A stretch of 64,000 nt of DNA, taken from contig JACKEC010000014.1 in assembly GCA_020633195.1 (NCBI GenBank), positions 1,178,001 through 1,242,000 on the forward strand. Reading direction: 5' to 3'. The notes beneath the pieces are model-generated. The model did not search any database. It was given only the letters and a program-made list of their open reading frames with translations, and was not told the DNA's origin. The DNA comes from Sandaracinaceae bacterium (GTDB taxonomy: Bacteria; Myxococcota_A; Polyangia; Polyangiales; Sandaracinaceae). The stretch's first letter is position 1. The number at the start of each line of letters is the position of its first letter. The translations under genes were made by a program, and so were the position numbers. Shown one piece after another: positions 11,243-18,857 of this stretch.

Positions 11243-14200
11243 ATGCGTACGCGAACCCGCTCGACCCTGGTCGGGCTCACTCTCATCCTCGCTGCCGCGT
11301 GCGGTGGTGGGACGGACAACGACGCCGGGACCGGCGGAACCGACGGGGGCACGGTCCCTGTCGACTCCGGCACCGGGACGGTGGACTCCGGACCTGGCGG
11401 CGACGACGCCGGGCCCGGTGACGACGGCGGGCCCGCGCCCGACTCGGGCGTCATCGAGGACGGGGGCGGCGGGATGAGCTGCACGAGCGGCGTCCGCGAC
11501 GGCGCCGAGACCGGCGTCGACTGCGGCGGCCCCGACTGCGACGCCTGCGGTGATGGTGAAGGCTGCGCGACGGGCACGGACTGCACGTCGGGCTACTGCG
11601 ACACCGACTCGGGAACCTGCGCGGCCCCCTCCTGCACCGATGGCGTCCAGAACGCCGACGAGACCGACGTCGACTGTGGCGGCAGCTGCGATCCGTGCGC
11701 GGATGGCTCCGGCTGCGCGGTCGACGGCGACTGCGACAGCGGGACTTGCGATCCGACCACGAGCACCTGCGTGGCCGCGACCTGCATGGACGGCGTGCAG
11801 AACGGCGGCGAGACCGACGTGGACTGCGGCGGCGGGGCGTGCCCCGGCTGCGCCGACGGCGGCGCCTGCGGCGCGGACACGGACTGCACGAGCGGCTCGT
11901 GCGATCCCACCACGTCGACGTGCGTGAGCGGCAGCTGCACGGACGGGCGGCGGAACGGCGACGAGACCGGGGTGGACTGCGGCGGCAGCTGCGGCGCCTG
12001 CGGGGTCGGCGGGGGGTGCGCGTCCGGCGCGGACTGCACCACCGGCGTGTGCGACGCGGCGACGTCGACGTGCGCGATGGCCACCTGCAGCGACGGCGTC
12101 CTGAACGGGAGCGAGTCGGGCATCGACTGCGGGGGCACCTGCCCCGGCTGTCGGACGGGCGAGGGCTGCGGCACGGGCGCGGACTGCGCGAGCGGGGTCT
12201 GCGACTCGGGCACGATGACGTGCTCGATGGGGACCTGCAGCGACGGCGTGATGAACGGCAGCGAGTCGGGCGTCGACTGTGGCGGCGGCACCTGCGCCGG
12301 CTGCGGCACCGGCGGGCCCTGCACGGCGGGCGGTGACTGCGCGAGCGGCGTGTGCGGCGCGGGGATGACCTGCACCGCGGCGACCTGCTCGGACGGCGTG
12401 CGCAACGGCGCCGAGACGGCCGTCGACTGTGGCGGCGGCACCTGCCCCGCGTGCGCGGACGGCAGCGGCTGCGCGACAGGCACGGACTGCACGAGCGGCG
12501 TGTGCGACCCGACGACGATGACGTGCGTGTTGCCGAGCTGCACGGACGGTAGCCAGAACGGGAGCGAGACCGGCGTCGACTGCGGCGGCGGCTCCTGCCC
12601 GGGCTGCGCGGACGGTGGCCCCTGCGGCGCCGACGTCGACTGCGCGAGCGGGTCCTGCGACACCGCGTCCATGATCTGCGCCGCCGCGACCTGCACCGAC
12701 GGCGCGCGCAACGGCGCGGAGAGCGACATCGACTGTGGCGGCGGCACCTGCCCCGCGTGTCGTCCGGGCGAGGACTGCATGACGGGCACGGACTGCTCGA
12801 GCGGGATCTGCGGCGGTGGGTCCATGACCTGCAACGCCGCGAGCTGCTCCGACGGCGTGCTGAACGGCGATGAGTCCGACGTCGACTGCGGCGGCAGCTC
12901 GTGCGCGAGCTGCAACTTCGGCGAGATCTGCAACCGGAGCAGCGACTGCAGCACCGCGTTCTGCAACCCGTCGACCCGTCGCTGCGACAGCACCACGCCC
13001 CCGGCGGTGAACGACGGGACGCTGACGCTGGGCGTCGACTTCCGCTACCAGTACTCGCCGGTGACGGCGGCGGCTGGCTTCATCCGGGCCAACTGGACCG
13101 CGGTCGCGGGCGCCGATGGCTACCGCGTGAGCGTCGGGACGACGGCCGGCGGGACCGACATCGCGAGCGGTCGAGACGTGGGCAACGTCCGGAGCGCGAC
13201 CATCGCGATGGTCACCGTCGCCGGCGCGTGGACGGGCGCGACCTACTACGTGTCCGTCACGCCCTACTTCGGGTCGACCGACGGCTTCACCGGCACCTCC
13301 AACGGCGTCCAGATCGCCGAGGCCGCGACCTGGGACGGCGCCTCCACGGCGGGGCTCCGCGGCGGCTTCACCAACAACTGGCCGCAGTCCGGCCACACCG
13401 CGTTCTTCGGGACGCACTACTTCGAGACGGTCACCATCGCCTCCGGCACGACCGTCGAGGTCCAGGGCTGGGGCCGTGAGCAAGGGGTCACGGAGGGCAT
13501 CTCGCCGAGCGCGGCGGCGGTGACCAACCCGACCGACGGGCAGCTCCGGCTGCTCGCCAACACCGTCACCGTGGACGGCACGATCACCGCGTCGGGTCGC
13601 GGCTACGGTGGCGGCGGCGGCGGCGGCGGCGGCTGCACCTCGACCGCGAACCAGGGCCACGGCGGCGCGGGCGGGCTCGGCGGCGCCGGCGGCGCGGCGG
13701 AGGGCGCGCAGGCCGGTGATGGCGGCGGCGGCTCGCCCGGAGGCGCGGGCGGCGCCGGGGGCACCAACCACGGCGGGAACGGCAACATGCTCGGTGGTGG
13801 CTCCGGGTCCACCGGCAACGCATGCGGCGGCGCGGGCACGGCCGGCCGCGATGGCGGCGACGGCCCCTCGAGCTCGGGCGGCGGCGCGGGCGGCACGGCG
13901 ACCACGTCGTCGTCCGGCGGCGGCGGCGGGAGCGGCGAGTTCTCGGCGGGCGGCGGTGACGGCGTCACGGGCTGCGACAGCGCGTCCGGCGGCGGCGGCG
14001 GCGGATACGGCGGCGGCGGCGGCGGGAGCAGCCAGTGGCAGAGCGGCAACGTCGACGCCGGCGGCGGCGGCGGTGGCGGCTCGGGCGGCGGCGGCGGCGG
14101 CGCCAACAACGCCGGCGGCGCGGCCGGGGCCGGTCCCTTCGGAGGCGCGGCGGTGAGCTGCGACACCGATGGCACCAACGGTGGCTACAACACGGCCGCC

Positions 14201-14641
14201 GGCAACGGCGACAGCTCCACGGATCGCGGCTTCTCGCTCGGCTCCGGCGGCAGCGGCGGCGGCGCCGGCGTCCGCCAGGAGACGGGCGGCGGCGGTGGCG
14301 CGGCGGGCGGCGGCGGGGTCTACCTGTACGGCGCCATCAGCCTCACCATCGGCGCCTCGGGCCGTGTCCTCGCCAACGGGGCCGGCCCCGGCGGCGGCGC
14401 GCACGACAACGGAGGAGGGTCGACGTCCCACCGCGGCGGCTACGGCGCGGGCGGCGGCATCGTCCTCGAGGGCGGAACGCTCACCATCGTCGGCACCCCG
14501 TCCACCCGCATCAGCACCCGTGGCGGCGGTGGCGCCACCAGCAATGGCGGCACCATCAAGCTGTTCTACGGCAGCCTCGTCGGCTCCCTGCCCACCCTGG
14601 CCGGGCGCGTCTACGACGCGGGCGCCGGCTCGGCGATGTGA
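11243..14641 (+). CDS. Large lipoprotein: ten Cys-rich modules plus Gly-rich tail
   Basis: The protein has 1,132 residues, starting at ATG 11243 after a GGGAGG site. The lipobox is LAAAC at residue 20. A Gly/Asp linker precedes ten tandem modules of about 50 residues (about 80-583), each starting CxDG and containing DCGG, C-x2-C, DC and C spacing (eight cysteines per module). Then comes a fibronectin-type-III-like segment (about 590-690, ANWTAVAGADGYRVSVG), a jelly-roll-like part and a Gly-rich, partly poly-Gly tail (about 785-1030) before a final hydrophobic strand region. It is probably a surface or spore-coat/adhesion protein by analogy with other myxobacterial proteins; the function is unproven. 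Confidence 0.8.
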   Translation: MRTRTRSTLVGLTLILAAACGGGTDNDAGTGGTDGGTVPVDSGTGTVDSGPGGDDAGPGDDGGPAPDSGVIEDGGGGMSCTSGVRDGAETGVDCGGPDCDACGDGEGCATGTDCTSGYCDTDSGTCAAPSCTDGVQNADETDVDCGGSCDPCADGSGCAVDGDCDSGTCDPTTSTCVAATCMDGVQNGGETDVDCGGGACPGCADGGACGADTDCTSGSCDPTTSTCVSGSCTDGRRNGDETGVDCGGSCGACGVGGGCASGADCTTGVCDAATSTCAMATCSDGVLNGSESGIDCGGTCPGCRTGEGCGTGADCASGVCDSGTMTCSMGTCSDGVMNGSESGVDCGGGTCAGCGTGGPCTAGGDCASGVCGAGMTCTAATCSDGVRNGAETAVDCGGGTCPACADGSGCATGTDCTSGVCDPTTMTCVLPSCTDGSQNGSETGVDCGGGSCPGCADGGPCGADVDCASGSCDTASMICAAATCTDGARNGAESDIDCGGGTCPACRPGEDCMTGTDCSSGICGGGSMTCNAASCSDGVLNGDESDVDCGGSSCASCNFGEICNRSSDCSTAFCNPSTRRCDSTTPPAVNDGTLTLGVDFRYQYSPVTAAAGFIRANWTAVAGADGYRVSVGTTAGGTDIASGRDVGNVRSATIAMVTVAGAWTGATYYVSVTPYFGSTDGFTGTSNGVQIAEAATWDGASTAGLRGGFTNNWPQSGHTAFFGTHYFETVTIASGTTVEVQGWGREQGVTEGISPSAAAVTNPTDGQLRLLANTVTVDGTITASGRGYGGGGGGGGGCTSTANQGHGGAGGLGGAGGAAEGAQAGDGGGGSPGGAGGAGGTNHGGNGNMLGGGSGSTGNACGGAGTAGRDGGDGPSSSGGGAGGTATTSSSGGGGGSGEFSAGGGDGVTGCDSASGGGGGGYGGGGGGSSQWQSGNVDAGGGGGGGSGGGGGGANNAGGAAGAGPFGGAAVSCDTDGTNGGYNTAAGNGDSSTDRGFSLGSGGSGGGAGVRQETGGGGGAAGGGGVYLYGAISLTIGASGRVLANGAGPGGGAHDNGGGSTSHRGGYGAGGGIVLEGGTLTIVGTPSTRISTRGGGGATSNGGTIKLFYGSLVGSLPTLAGRVYDAGAGSAM
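11480..12990 (+). repeat. Ten tandem coding repeats of about 150 bp (Cys modules)
   Basis: Each unit of about 147-153 bases encodes CxDGxxNGxExxxDCGG, then two Cys pairs and a C-terminal TxTC. The units differ by many substitutions, mostly at GC-rich third positions, so they are old duplications and not a recent array. The spacing between units is zero, unlike the spacer-repeat layout of CRISPR. Confidence 0.9.
13600..14310 (+). repeat. GGC-rich low-complexity coding region
   Basis: Runs of GGC/GGT codons encode long Gly tracts interrupted by Ala, Ser and Asn. The opposite strand reads as a Pro-rich frame, which is an artefact. Such tracts are prone to length change by slippage and to assembly error, so the exact Gly count should be treated with care. 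Confidence 0.8.
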
Positions 14642-14670
14642 TCTCCACCGCCTGACGGCGACCCTTCGCT

Positions 14671-14702
14671 GCGCCCCTCTCGGCTCGTCCGAGGGGGGCG
14701 CG
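14671..14702. terminator. Possible hairpin between convergent genes
   Basis: GCGCCCCTC and GAGGGGGGCGC face each other around CTCG, giving an imperfect stem in the 90-base gap between two convergent stop codons. No T-run follows on either strand, so it is either a weak or Rho-assisted terminator or simply GC-rich noise. Confidence 0.3.
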
Positions 14703-14732
14703 CGGCGTTTCGGCCGGTCGGCGTCGAGGGCC

Positions 14733-15788
14733 TCACCAGAGGTCGATCTCGCGCGGGCGCTGCCCCGGCTCCGGGAGCACGCCACGACACTCCGCCGCGC
14801 ACGCGCCGCGGAGGGCGCGGCCGGCGCGGCAGGGCGTCGTGGTGCGGAAGAGGGGCTCGACGCGGAACATCGACCCGACGCCCGCCGCCTCGTCGCAGGT
14901 GACCTCTTCCCAGACGACCTCGCAGGAACGCTCGCCCACGCAGGCGGCGCAGACGGGCATCTCGTCCCGATGGATCGCGTCGTCGCGCACGTCCTCCGCG
15001 AGCGCCGCGAGGCAACTCGCCGGGTCCTCGCCGAGGCAGCTCGCGCGCTCCTCGCAGAGCATCCGCCCCGACGCGCCGACGTACGTCCCTGGCGCGAACG
15101 CCACGAGGGCGAGGGTCGCTCCCGGCGCGAGCCACACCCAGGCGGGGGCGCCCCAGGCGAGGCCCCGCGCGAGCCGCGCCCCGACGCTCGCGCTCGAGGC
15201 CCCGCGATTGTGCCGCTCGACCGCCTCGAGGCCGCCGAGGAGGTCGGCGGCCAGCGCGACGAGGACGGTCCAGCCCGCCGCGGGGCCGACGACCACGGCC
15301 GCCGCCACCACGCATGCGTAGGCCAGCAGGATCACGAAGCCACGCCGCGGCGCGCGCGCGTAGAAGTGCGCGCCGCCCGGCAGGATGAACGCGGCGCCGG
15401 CCGCGACCACCTTGCGTCGAGGGGTCGGGGGTGCGCCGACCGAGGTGGGCTGGGCGGCCGCCTCGGCGCTCCCTGCGTCCTCGTCGTCCTCGTCGTCCTC
15501 GTCGTCCTCGTCGTCCTCGTCGTCCTCGTCGTCGTGGTCCCCGTCACCGGCGCCGACGGTGACGCTGTCGTCGAGCGCGTCGAGGAGCTCGGTCGCGCGC
15601 GCGAGATCGCGCTGTCGCACGCGCAGGGTGATCGCCACGAACGAGCCGACCATCCCGAGCATCGCGCGGTGGTTGAGCCCCGAGGTCGAGACCGCGACGC
15701 CCTCCTGCTCGAGGAGATCGATCACCAGGCTCGCCTGCAGCGGGTCGTGCAGCTCGCGCAGCACGACGAACTCGTCCTCGTCCCCCAT
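14733..15788 (-). CDS. DUF2007-like N-terminus fused to acidic linker and membrane domain
   Basis: The protein has 351 residues. ATG 15788 starts the sequence MGDEDEFVVLRELHDPLQA; the longer frame upstream covers unrelated decayed DNA. The first 80 residues (SLVIDLLEQEGVAVSTSG) resemble DUF2007, a putative signal-transducing domain that occurs in many cytoplasmic proteins. A linker of DDE triplet repeats follows, then roughly four membrane helices (FILPGGAHFYARAPRRGF, then LLAYACVVAAAVVVG) typical of small integral-membrane modules. The C-terminal 90 residues have many Cys residues in CxxC-like spacing, probably outside. The function is unknown. Confidence 0.65.
   Translation of the reverse strand: MGDEDEFVVLRELHDPLQASLVIDLLEQEGVAVSTSGLNHRAMLGMVGSFVAITLRVRQRDLARATELLDALDDSVTVGAGDGDHDDEDDEDDEDDEDDEDDEDAGSAEAAAQPTSVGAPPTPRRKVVAAGAAFILPGGAHFYARAPRRGFVILLAYACVVAAAVVVGPAAGWTVLVALAADLLGGLEAVERHNRGASSASVGARLARGLAWGAPAWVWLAPGATLALVAFAPGTYVGASGRMLCEERASCLGEDPASCLAALAEDVRDDAIHRDEMPVCAACVGERSCEVVWEEVTCDEAAGVGSMFRVEPLFRTTTPCRAGRALRGACAAECRGVLPEPGQRPREIDLW
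15478..15540 (-). repeat. 9-bp tandem repeat encoding (DDE)n
   Basis: About six copies of a near-perfect 9-mer (GTCCTCGTC on the plus strand) encode Asp-Asp-Glu triplets in the linker of the DUF2007-like protein. The exact identity of adjacent copies at the base level suggests recent slippage expansion. Confidence 0.85.
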
Positions 15789-16064
15789 CGCCCCCGCTCG
15801 TGACGTGCTCCGCGGCCCGGCGCAACCCGCGCGCGGCGACGCCCTCGAGCCAGGCGAGGACGTGGGGGGCGTGTGGCGTCTCGGCCGCTCGGTCAGCGGG
15901 GCGAGCTCGAGACCGCCTCGTGATCGGTGCGGCCGACCACCTCCGACGCGACCAGCGCGACGAGGACGACTCCGAACCAGGCGAGGACGCGCCGAGGCCA
16001 GCCTCGCGGTATGGGGAGGGTACTCGCCGAATGGGACGAACACCTTGCAGCAAACCTGCGTTCG
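15789..16064. other. Decayed intergenic region with membrane-protein traces
   Basis: No intact gene is supported. On the minus strand around 15855 and 15985 short stretches read APHVLAW and RVLAWFGVVLVALVASEVVG. These resemble the segment AHVLAWFGVVLVAPILVIAS of the small membrane protein at 23279-23569, but they are broken by stops and frameshifts. I read this as one or two degraded relatives of that gene; the similarity is by eye only. Confidence 0.35.
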
Positions 16065-16202
16065 TTACACGCGGCCCACCGAAATCCGCACGCCGAGCAG
16101 CTCCCAGAGCAGCTTCGCCGCCTGGCGGCCGGTCAGGTGATGGACGCCCGTGAGCAGCACCACCGCGGCCATCGGTCCGGGACCGAACGGGTAGCGCGGG
16201 AT
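16065..16202 (-). pseudogene. IS66-family transposase fragment
   Basis: About 45 residues, including FGPGPMAAVVLLTGVHHLTG and RQAAKLLWELLGVRISVG, match the segment just before the DDE core in IS66-type transposases (TnpC), where the pattern LTG-x-x-x-L-S-R-R-x-x-x-x-L-L-x-D-L-F-G-V is conserved. The frame ends in a stop soon after, and nothing of the catalytic domain remains. It is an inactive relic. Confidence 0.6.
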
Positions 16203-16264
16203 CTCGTTCGGGTCTGCCGTCCGTCTGCGAGCCCTTGCGACCTGATGGAGCGCTGCGCCGGCGC

Positions 16265-16331
16265 GGTCGACATCTCCACGCCACGGTCGTCGTCGACGGC
16301 CGCGACCGAAGGCGCCTCGAGCGCCTGTGCC
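16265..16331 (+). pseudogene. IS91-family transposase internal fragment
   Basis: The plus frame reads GRHLHATVVVDGRDRRRLER followed by LCR. This resembles the conserved LHA...DR..LERLCRY block in the middle of IS91/ISCR-type transposases. Only about 25 residues are recognisable. It breaks off exactly where a sequence shared with 23256-23350 begins. Confidence 0.45.
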
Positions 16332-16410
16332 GCTCCTGCTGCCGCTCGTCTCACTGCGCAGGACGTCGGGCACGCGGCCCATGACGTCCGACAGCTCGAG
16401 GAGCGGATAG
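16326..16410. repeat. Segment shared with 23256-23350
   Basis: The stretch from CGCTCCTGCTGCCGCTCG through GACAGCTCGAG occurs both here and at about 23256-23350 with few substitutions. The copy here lacks 16 bases (between two GTC triplets). At 23.3 kb it encodes the C-terminus and 3' flank of a small membrane protein; here that gene is missing apart from this end, which reads LLELSDVMGRVPDV on the minus strand. Confidence 0.75.
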
Positions 16411-16482
16411 GAACGATGAACGCCCTCACGCAGGAACCCGTGTCAACTAAGTTTACACAATTTGGGTTCCGCGAAGTAGTCA
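16403..16482. repeat. 80-bp direct repeat, copy 1
   Basis: From GCGGATAGGAACGATGAACG to GAAGTAGTCA this copy matches 17595-17674 with only two mismatches (TTTACACAA against TTTGCATAA). Its AT content is higher than the surroundings. The near identity over 80 bp, 1.2 kb apart, in a region full of IS debris suggests a terminal or solo fragment of one mobile element. Confidence 0.92.
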
Positions 16483-16484
16483 CA

Positions 16485-16509
16485 CCCTCTCCATGGTCGG
16501 AGCGGGAGG
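16485..16509. repeat. 25-bp repeat, copy 1 (second copy 18833-18857)
   Basis: CCCTCTCCATGGTCGGAGCG followed by GGAGG recurs at 18833-18857 with one mismatch. Here it directly follows the 80-bp repeat and precedes a cyclase-like relic. At 18.8 kb it marks the exact edge of PglY homology, so it looks like an element end or recombination junction. Confidence 0.85.
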
Positions 16510-16896
16510 AGCTTCCTCGGCGGCGCCTTGCTCGCCACGCTCGCCCGGCTGACCGACGACCCCGACGAGGCCGCGGCGTGGCTCGAGGAGGGCGAGGCGA
16601 TCGCGACCGGTCCCTGCCTCTCGTTCAACCGGCTGTGGTTCCGGGAGAACGCCATCGAGCACGCGCTCTCCGTCGGTGACTCTGCTGCCGTGCGGCACCA
16701 CGCGGACGCCATCGAGGCCTTCGTCGCGCCGGAGCCCTTCCCGTGGGCGACGCTGGTCGTCGACCGCGCGCGGGCGCTCGCCGATGGTGATGCTGCGGCG
16801 CTCGCGGTCGTGCTCGAGCGGATGCGTGAGACCGGGCTGATGCTCGGTCCGGGTTTCAACGCGGAAGCGCGGAGAATCGGAAGGGCCCCGCGATGA
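16510..16896 (+). pseudogene. C-terminal relic resembling TPR tail of a cyclase/ATPase protein
   Basis: An open stretch without a convincing start reads LLATLARLTDDPDEAAAWLE then GPCLSFNRLWFRENAIEHAL and ends GLMLGPGFNAEARRIG. This pattern is typical of the helical-repeat C-termini of large adenylate/guanylate cyclase-AAA regulators in myxobacteria. The N-terminal catalytic and ATPase parts are absent, and the segment starts right after the 25-bp repeat. A short independent gene from TTG 16528 is possible but less likely. Confidence 0.4.
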
Positions 16897-16980
16897 AGCC
16901 TGACCACCGTTCGGAAGGACTGACGCGCGGTTCGGCGCCGAATGGCGGTTGGAAGGCGCGGAAGGGAGCCGGTGGCGGCC

Positions 16981-17020
16981 CTCCCCCTCCCCCGCTCGCG
17001 GGGGAGGGTCGGGGTGGGGG
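16981..17020. repeat. REP-like GC palindrome
   Basis: CCCTCCCCCGC-TC-GCGGGGGAGGG (16985-17008) is a perfect 11-base inverted repeat, followed by a G-rich tail GTCGGGGTGGGGG. Palindromes of this type with the same tail are widely scattered between genes in GC-rich proteobacteria. The region 16897-17108 otherwise holds no gene. Confidence 0.6.
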
Positions 17021-17108
17021 CGAGCGGACGACAGGTGCCCCGCGTGCGTGCCCGTGCCTGTCCCCGTCGCTTGGCACACCGACGGTGGGGCCCGGTATCC
17101 TCCCGCCC

Positions 17109-17576
17109 ATGCGCCGAGCGATCATCCTCGCCTCCCTCTGGTCCGTGGCCTGCGGCTCCCCCCGTGCCGACCCCGAGCCACCGCCCGGCCCCGACGAGCC
17201 CCCCACCTCCGAGCTGCCGGCCGCCACCGACTGCCGCACACACGATCCCGACGCGGTCGAGTACGGAAGCGCCGCGCTGCTCGAGGTCGGAGAGCGCGAC
17301 CTGGTGCTACACGACAACTTCCACACGTGGTCATCCACCGTCGTAACCGTCGCCGAGCTCCCCCAACCCCTCGAGGAGCTCCGGCGCGGTCTGCAGGTGA
17401 CCGAGCTCTTCGTCCGCGACCGACTCGACCTCGAGGCCCCGGATCAGCGCGAGCGACTGCGCTCGGTCATCGAAGCCGCCGAGGCCGCCGGCTACTCGAC
17501 GGTGCACCGGTGTCGCACGATCGACGGGCAGGCCGCCCCCACAGGCGCGCTGCACGGGGCACCGATCGCCGAATAG
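17109..17576 (+). CDS. Small lipoprotein of unknown function
   Basis: The protein has 155 residues. ATG 17109 begins a signal peptide with a lipobox-like SVACGS, then a Pro-rich linker. The body has charged helical segments (ERDLVLHDNFHTW, LEELRRGLQVTELFVRD) with one Cys pair. I recognise no family. The stop lies 18 bases before the second 80-bp repeat, so its 3' end may have been set by that insertion. Confidence 0.5.
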   Translation: MRRAIILASLWSVACGSPRADPEPPPGPDEPPTSELPAATDCRTHDPDAVEYGSAALLEVGERDLVLHDNFHTWSSTVVTVAELPQPLEELRRGLQVTELFVRDRLDLEAPDQRERLRSVIEAAEAAGYSTVHRCRTIDGQAAPTGALHGAPIAE

Positions 17577-17594
17577 CCGCGCGATCGCCCGAAG

Positions 17595-17674
17595 GCGGAT
17601 AGGAACGATGAACGCCCTCACGCAGGAACCCGTGTCAACTAAGTTTGCATAATTTGGGTTCCGCGAAGTAGTCA
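17595..17674. repeat. 80-bp direct repeat, copy 2
   Basis: This copy differs from 16403-16482 at two positions. It is immediately followed (9 bases later) by the left end of the ISNCY element, so the IS may have inserted into or beside this repeat. Confidence 0.92.
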
Positions 17675-17693
17675 TGTGAGCGTTCTGTAGAGC

Positions 17694-17724
17694 TGTCCGG
17701 GACGCGGTCGTTAGAGATGTCCGC
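17694..17724 (+). repeat. ISNCY left inverted repeat
   Basis: TGTCCGGGACGCGGTCG followed by TTAGAGATGTCCGC pairs with the right end at 18774-18805. The outer 7 bases and the inner 14 bases are identical, with a divergent middle. Confidence 0.75.
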
Positions 17725-17750
17725 CTCGGTGTCGGTGTACGGCCGAGCGC

Positions 17751-18772
17751 ATGACCGCGCTGTGGACGATGAGCCGACGAGAACTGGACCGAGTGGATGG
17801 TCGAGGACGGCCTCTGGACGCCGCGTCGGTTGCGGGACCGACGCGTGCACCCGCCCCGCCACCGGCGCGTGTGCCGCGGCGAGCTCGTGCAGATCGACGG
17901 CTCCGAGCACGACTGGTTCGAGGACCGTGGCCGGCGCTGCGTGCTCCTGGTCTTCGTCGACGACGCGACGGGCGAGCTCATGGAGCTGCGCTTCGCCCGC
18001 TCCGAGTCGACCTTCGAGTACTTCACGTCCGTGCGCCGCTACCTCGAGAAGCACGGCCGCCCCGTCGCCTTCTACAGCGACAAGGCCAGCATCTTCCGGG
18101 TCAATCGCAAGGAGCACGCGGGCTCCGGGCTGACGCCATTCGGTCGGGCGATGGGCGAGCTGAACATCGATGTGATCTGCGCCCACTCCGCGCCTGCCAA
18201 GGGCCGGGTCCAGCCCGCCCACCAGACGCTCCAGGACCGGCTCGTGAAAGAGCTCCGGCTCGCAGGCGTCGACTCGATCGAGGACGGCAACATCTTCCTG
18301 CCGAGCTTCGTGGCCGACTACAACCGCCGCTTCGGTCGTCCGCCGGCCAGCCAGCACGACGCGCACCGCCCGCTCCTTCCCCACGAGCCCCTCGACGACA
18401 TCTTCAAGCTCCAGGTCGAGCGAAAGCTCAGCCGCAACCTGACGCTGCACTACCAGAACGTGCTCTACGTGCTCGAGGCCACCGAGGACGCGCAGCGCGC
18501 CAAGGGCCAGCGCGTCCGCGTCTACGAGGACGACGACGGCAACGTCAGCATCCGCGCCGGCGACGTCGAGCTGCCCGGCCAAGGCGTTCCCGAAGGAGCC
18601 GAGGGCCTGCGTCACACCGGGCGACATCGTCGCAGACAAACACCTGGGCGCCGTGCTGAGCGTCATCCGGGCTCAGCAGATCGAGCGCGAGCAGGAGCGG
18701 CTCGAGAAGGCGCGGACAGAGCGCGAGCGACGTCTGCTGAAGAAGCGGCTGAGGAACGTCGGCGCAGCCTGA
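17751..18772 (+). pseudogene. ISNCY-family DDE transposase, deleted and frameshifted
   Basis: The start MTALWTMSRRELDR (from 17751) is joined directly to WMVEDGLWTPRRLRDRR in another frame (17794 on), so the helix-turn-helix region between them has been deleted. The catalytic core is intact in sequence: VQIDGSEHDWFEDRG, LLVFVDDATGELMELRF, VAFYSDKASIFRVN, NELNID-like and KGRVQPAHQTLQDRLVKELR. The usual Glu in KGRVERANQT is replaced by Gln here. An extra base near 18577 shifts the last 60 residues, which continue as ADKHLGAVLSVIRAQQIERE to TGA at 18772. Confidence 0.85.
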
Positions 18773-18773
18773 A

Positions 18774-18805
18774 GCGGACATCTCTAAGAAGCGCAGAACC
18801 GGACA
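18774..18805 (-). repeat. ISNCY right inverted repeat
   Basis: Read from the right end inward, TGTCCGGTTCTGCGCTTC is followed by TTAGAGATGTCCGC, matching the left end. A further GTTAGAAATGTCCGG copy overlaps its outer edge to 18813. Confidence 0.75.
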
Positions 18806-18832
18806 TTTCTAACTTGCGCCGGCAAGTCGACG

Positions 18833-18857
18833 CCCTGTCCATGGTCGGAGCGGGAGG
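18833..18857. repeat. 25-bp repeat, copy 2
   Basis: CCCTGTCCATGGTCGGAGCG plus GGAGG matches 16485-16509 with one mismatch. On the minus strand the PglY frame runs through it as LPLRPWTG, which is not PglY sequence, so homology ends here. Confidence 0.85.

Larger units (their letters stand above)
17683..18813 (+). mobile_element. Decayed ISNCY-family insertion sequence with both ends
   Basis: Both termini carry two copies of a TTAGA-x-ATGTCCG-like motif about 18 bases apart. The left end is 17683-17724 and the right end 18774-18813 in inverse orientation. The enclosed transposase gene is damaged by an N-terminal deletion and a frameshift, so the element cannot move by itself. No clear target-site duplication is visible at the edges. 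Confidence 0.75.

Noticed and set aside
11480..12990. Possible CRISPR array from regularly spaced repeats
   Set aside because: Unit length is 150 bp, repeats are contiguous, in frame and encode Cys modules; no unique spacers or cas genes.
13603..14178. Pro-rich minus-strand protein of 191 codons
   Set aside because: It is only the complement of the poly-Gly codons of the lipoprotein gene.
11186..14785. 1,199-codon frame on the minus strand opposite the Cys-rich lipoprotein
   Set aside because: Composition is Ala/Arg/Gly/Val noise mirrored from GC-rich codons; no start signals or domains. The plus frame has signal peptide and modules.
16131..16483. Minus-strand frame beginning MTTSRNPN that recurs at the second 80-bp repeat
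   Set aside because: The shared start is only the translated repeat; the two copies diverge right after it and the substitutions are not synonymous.
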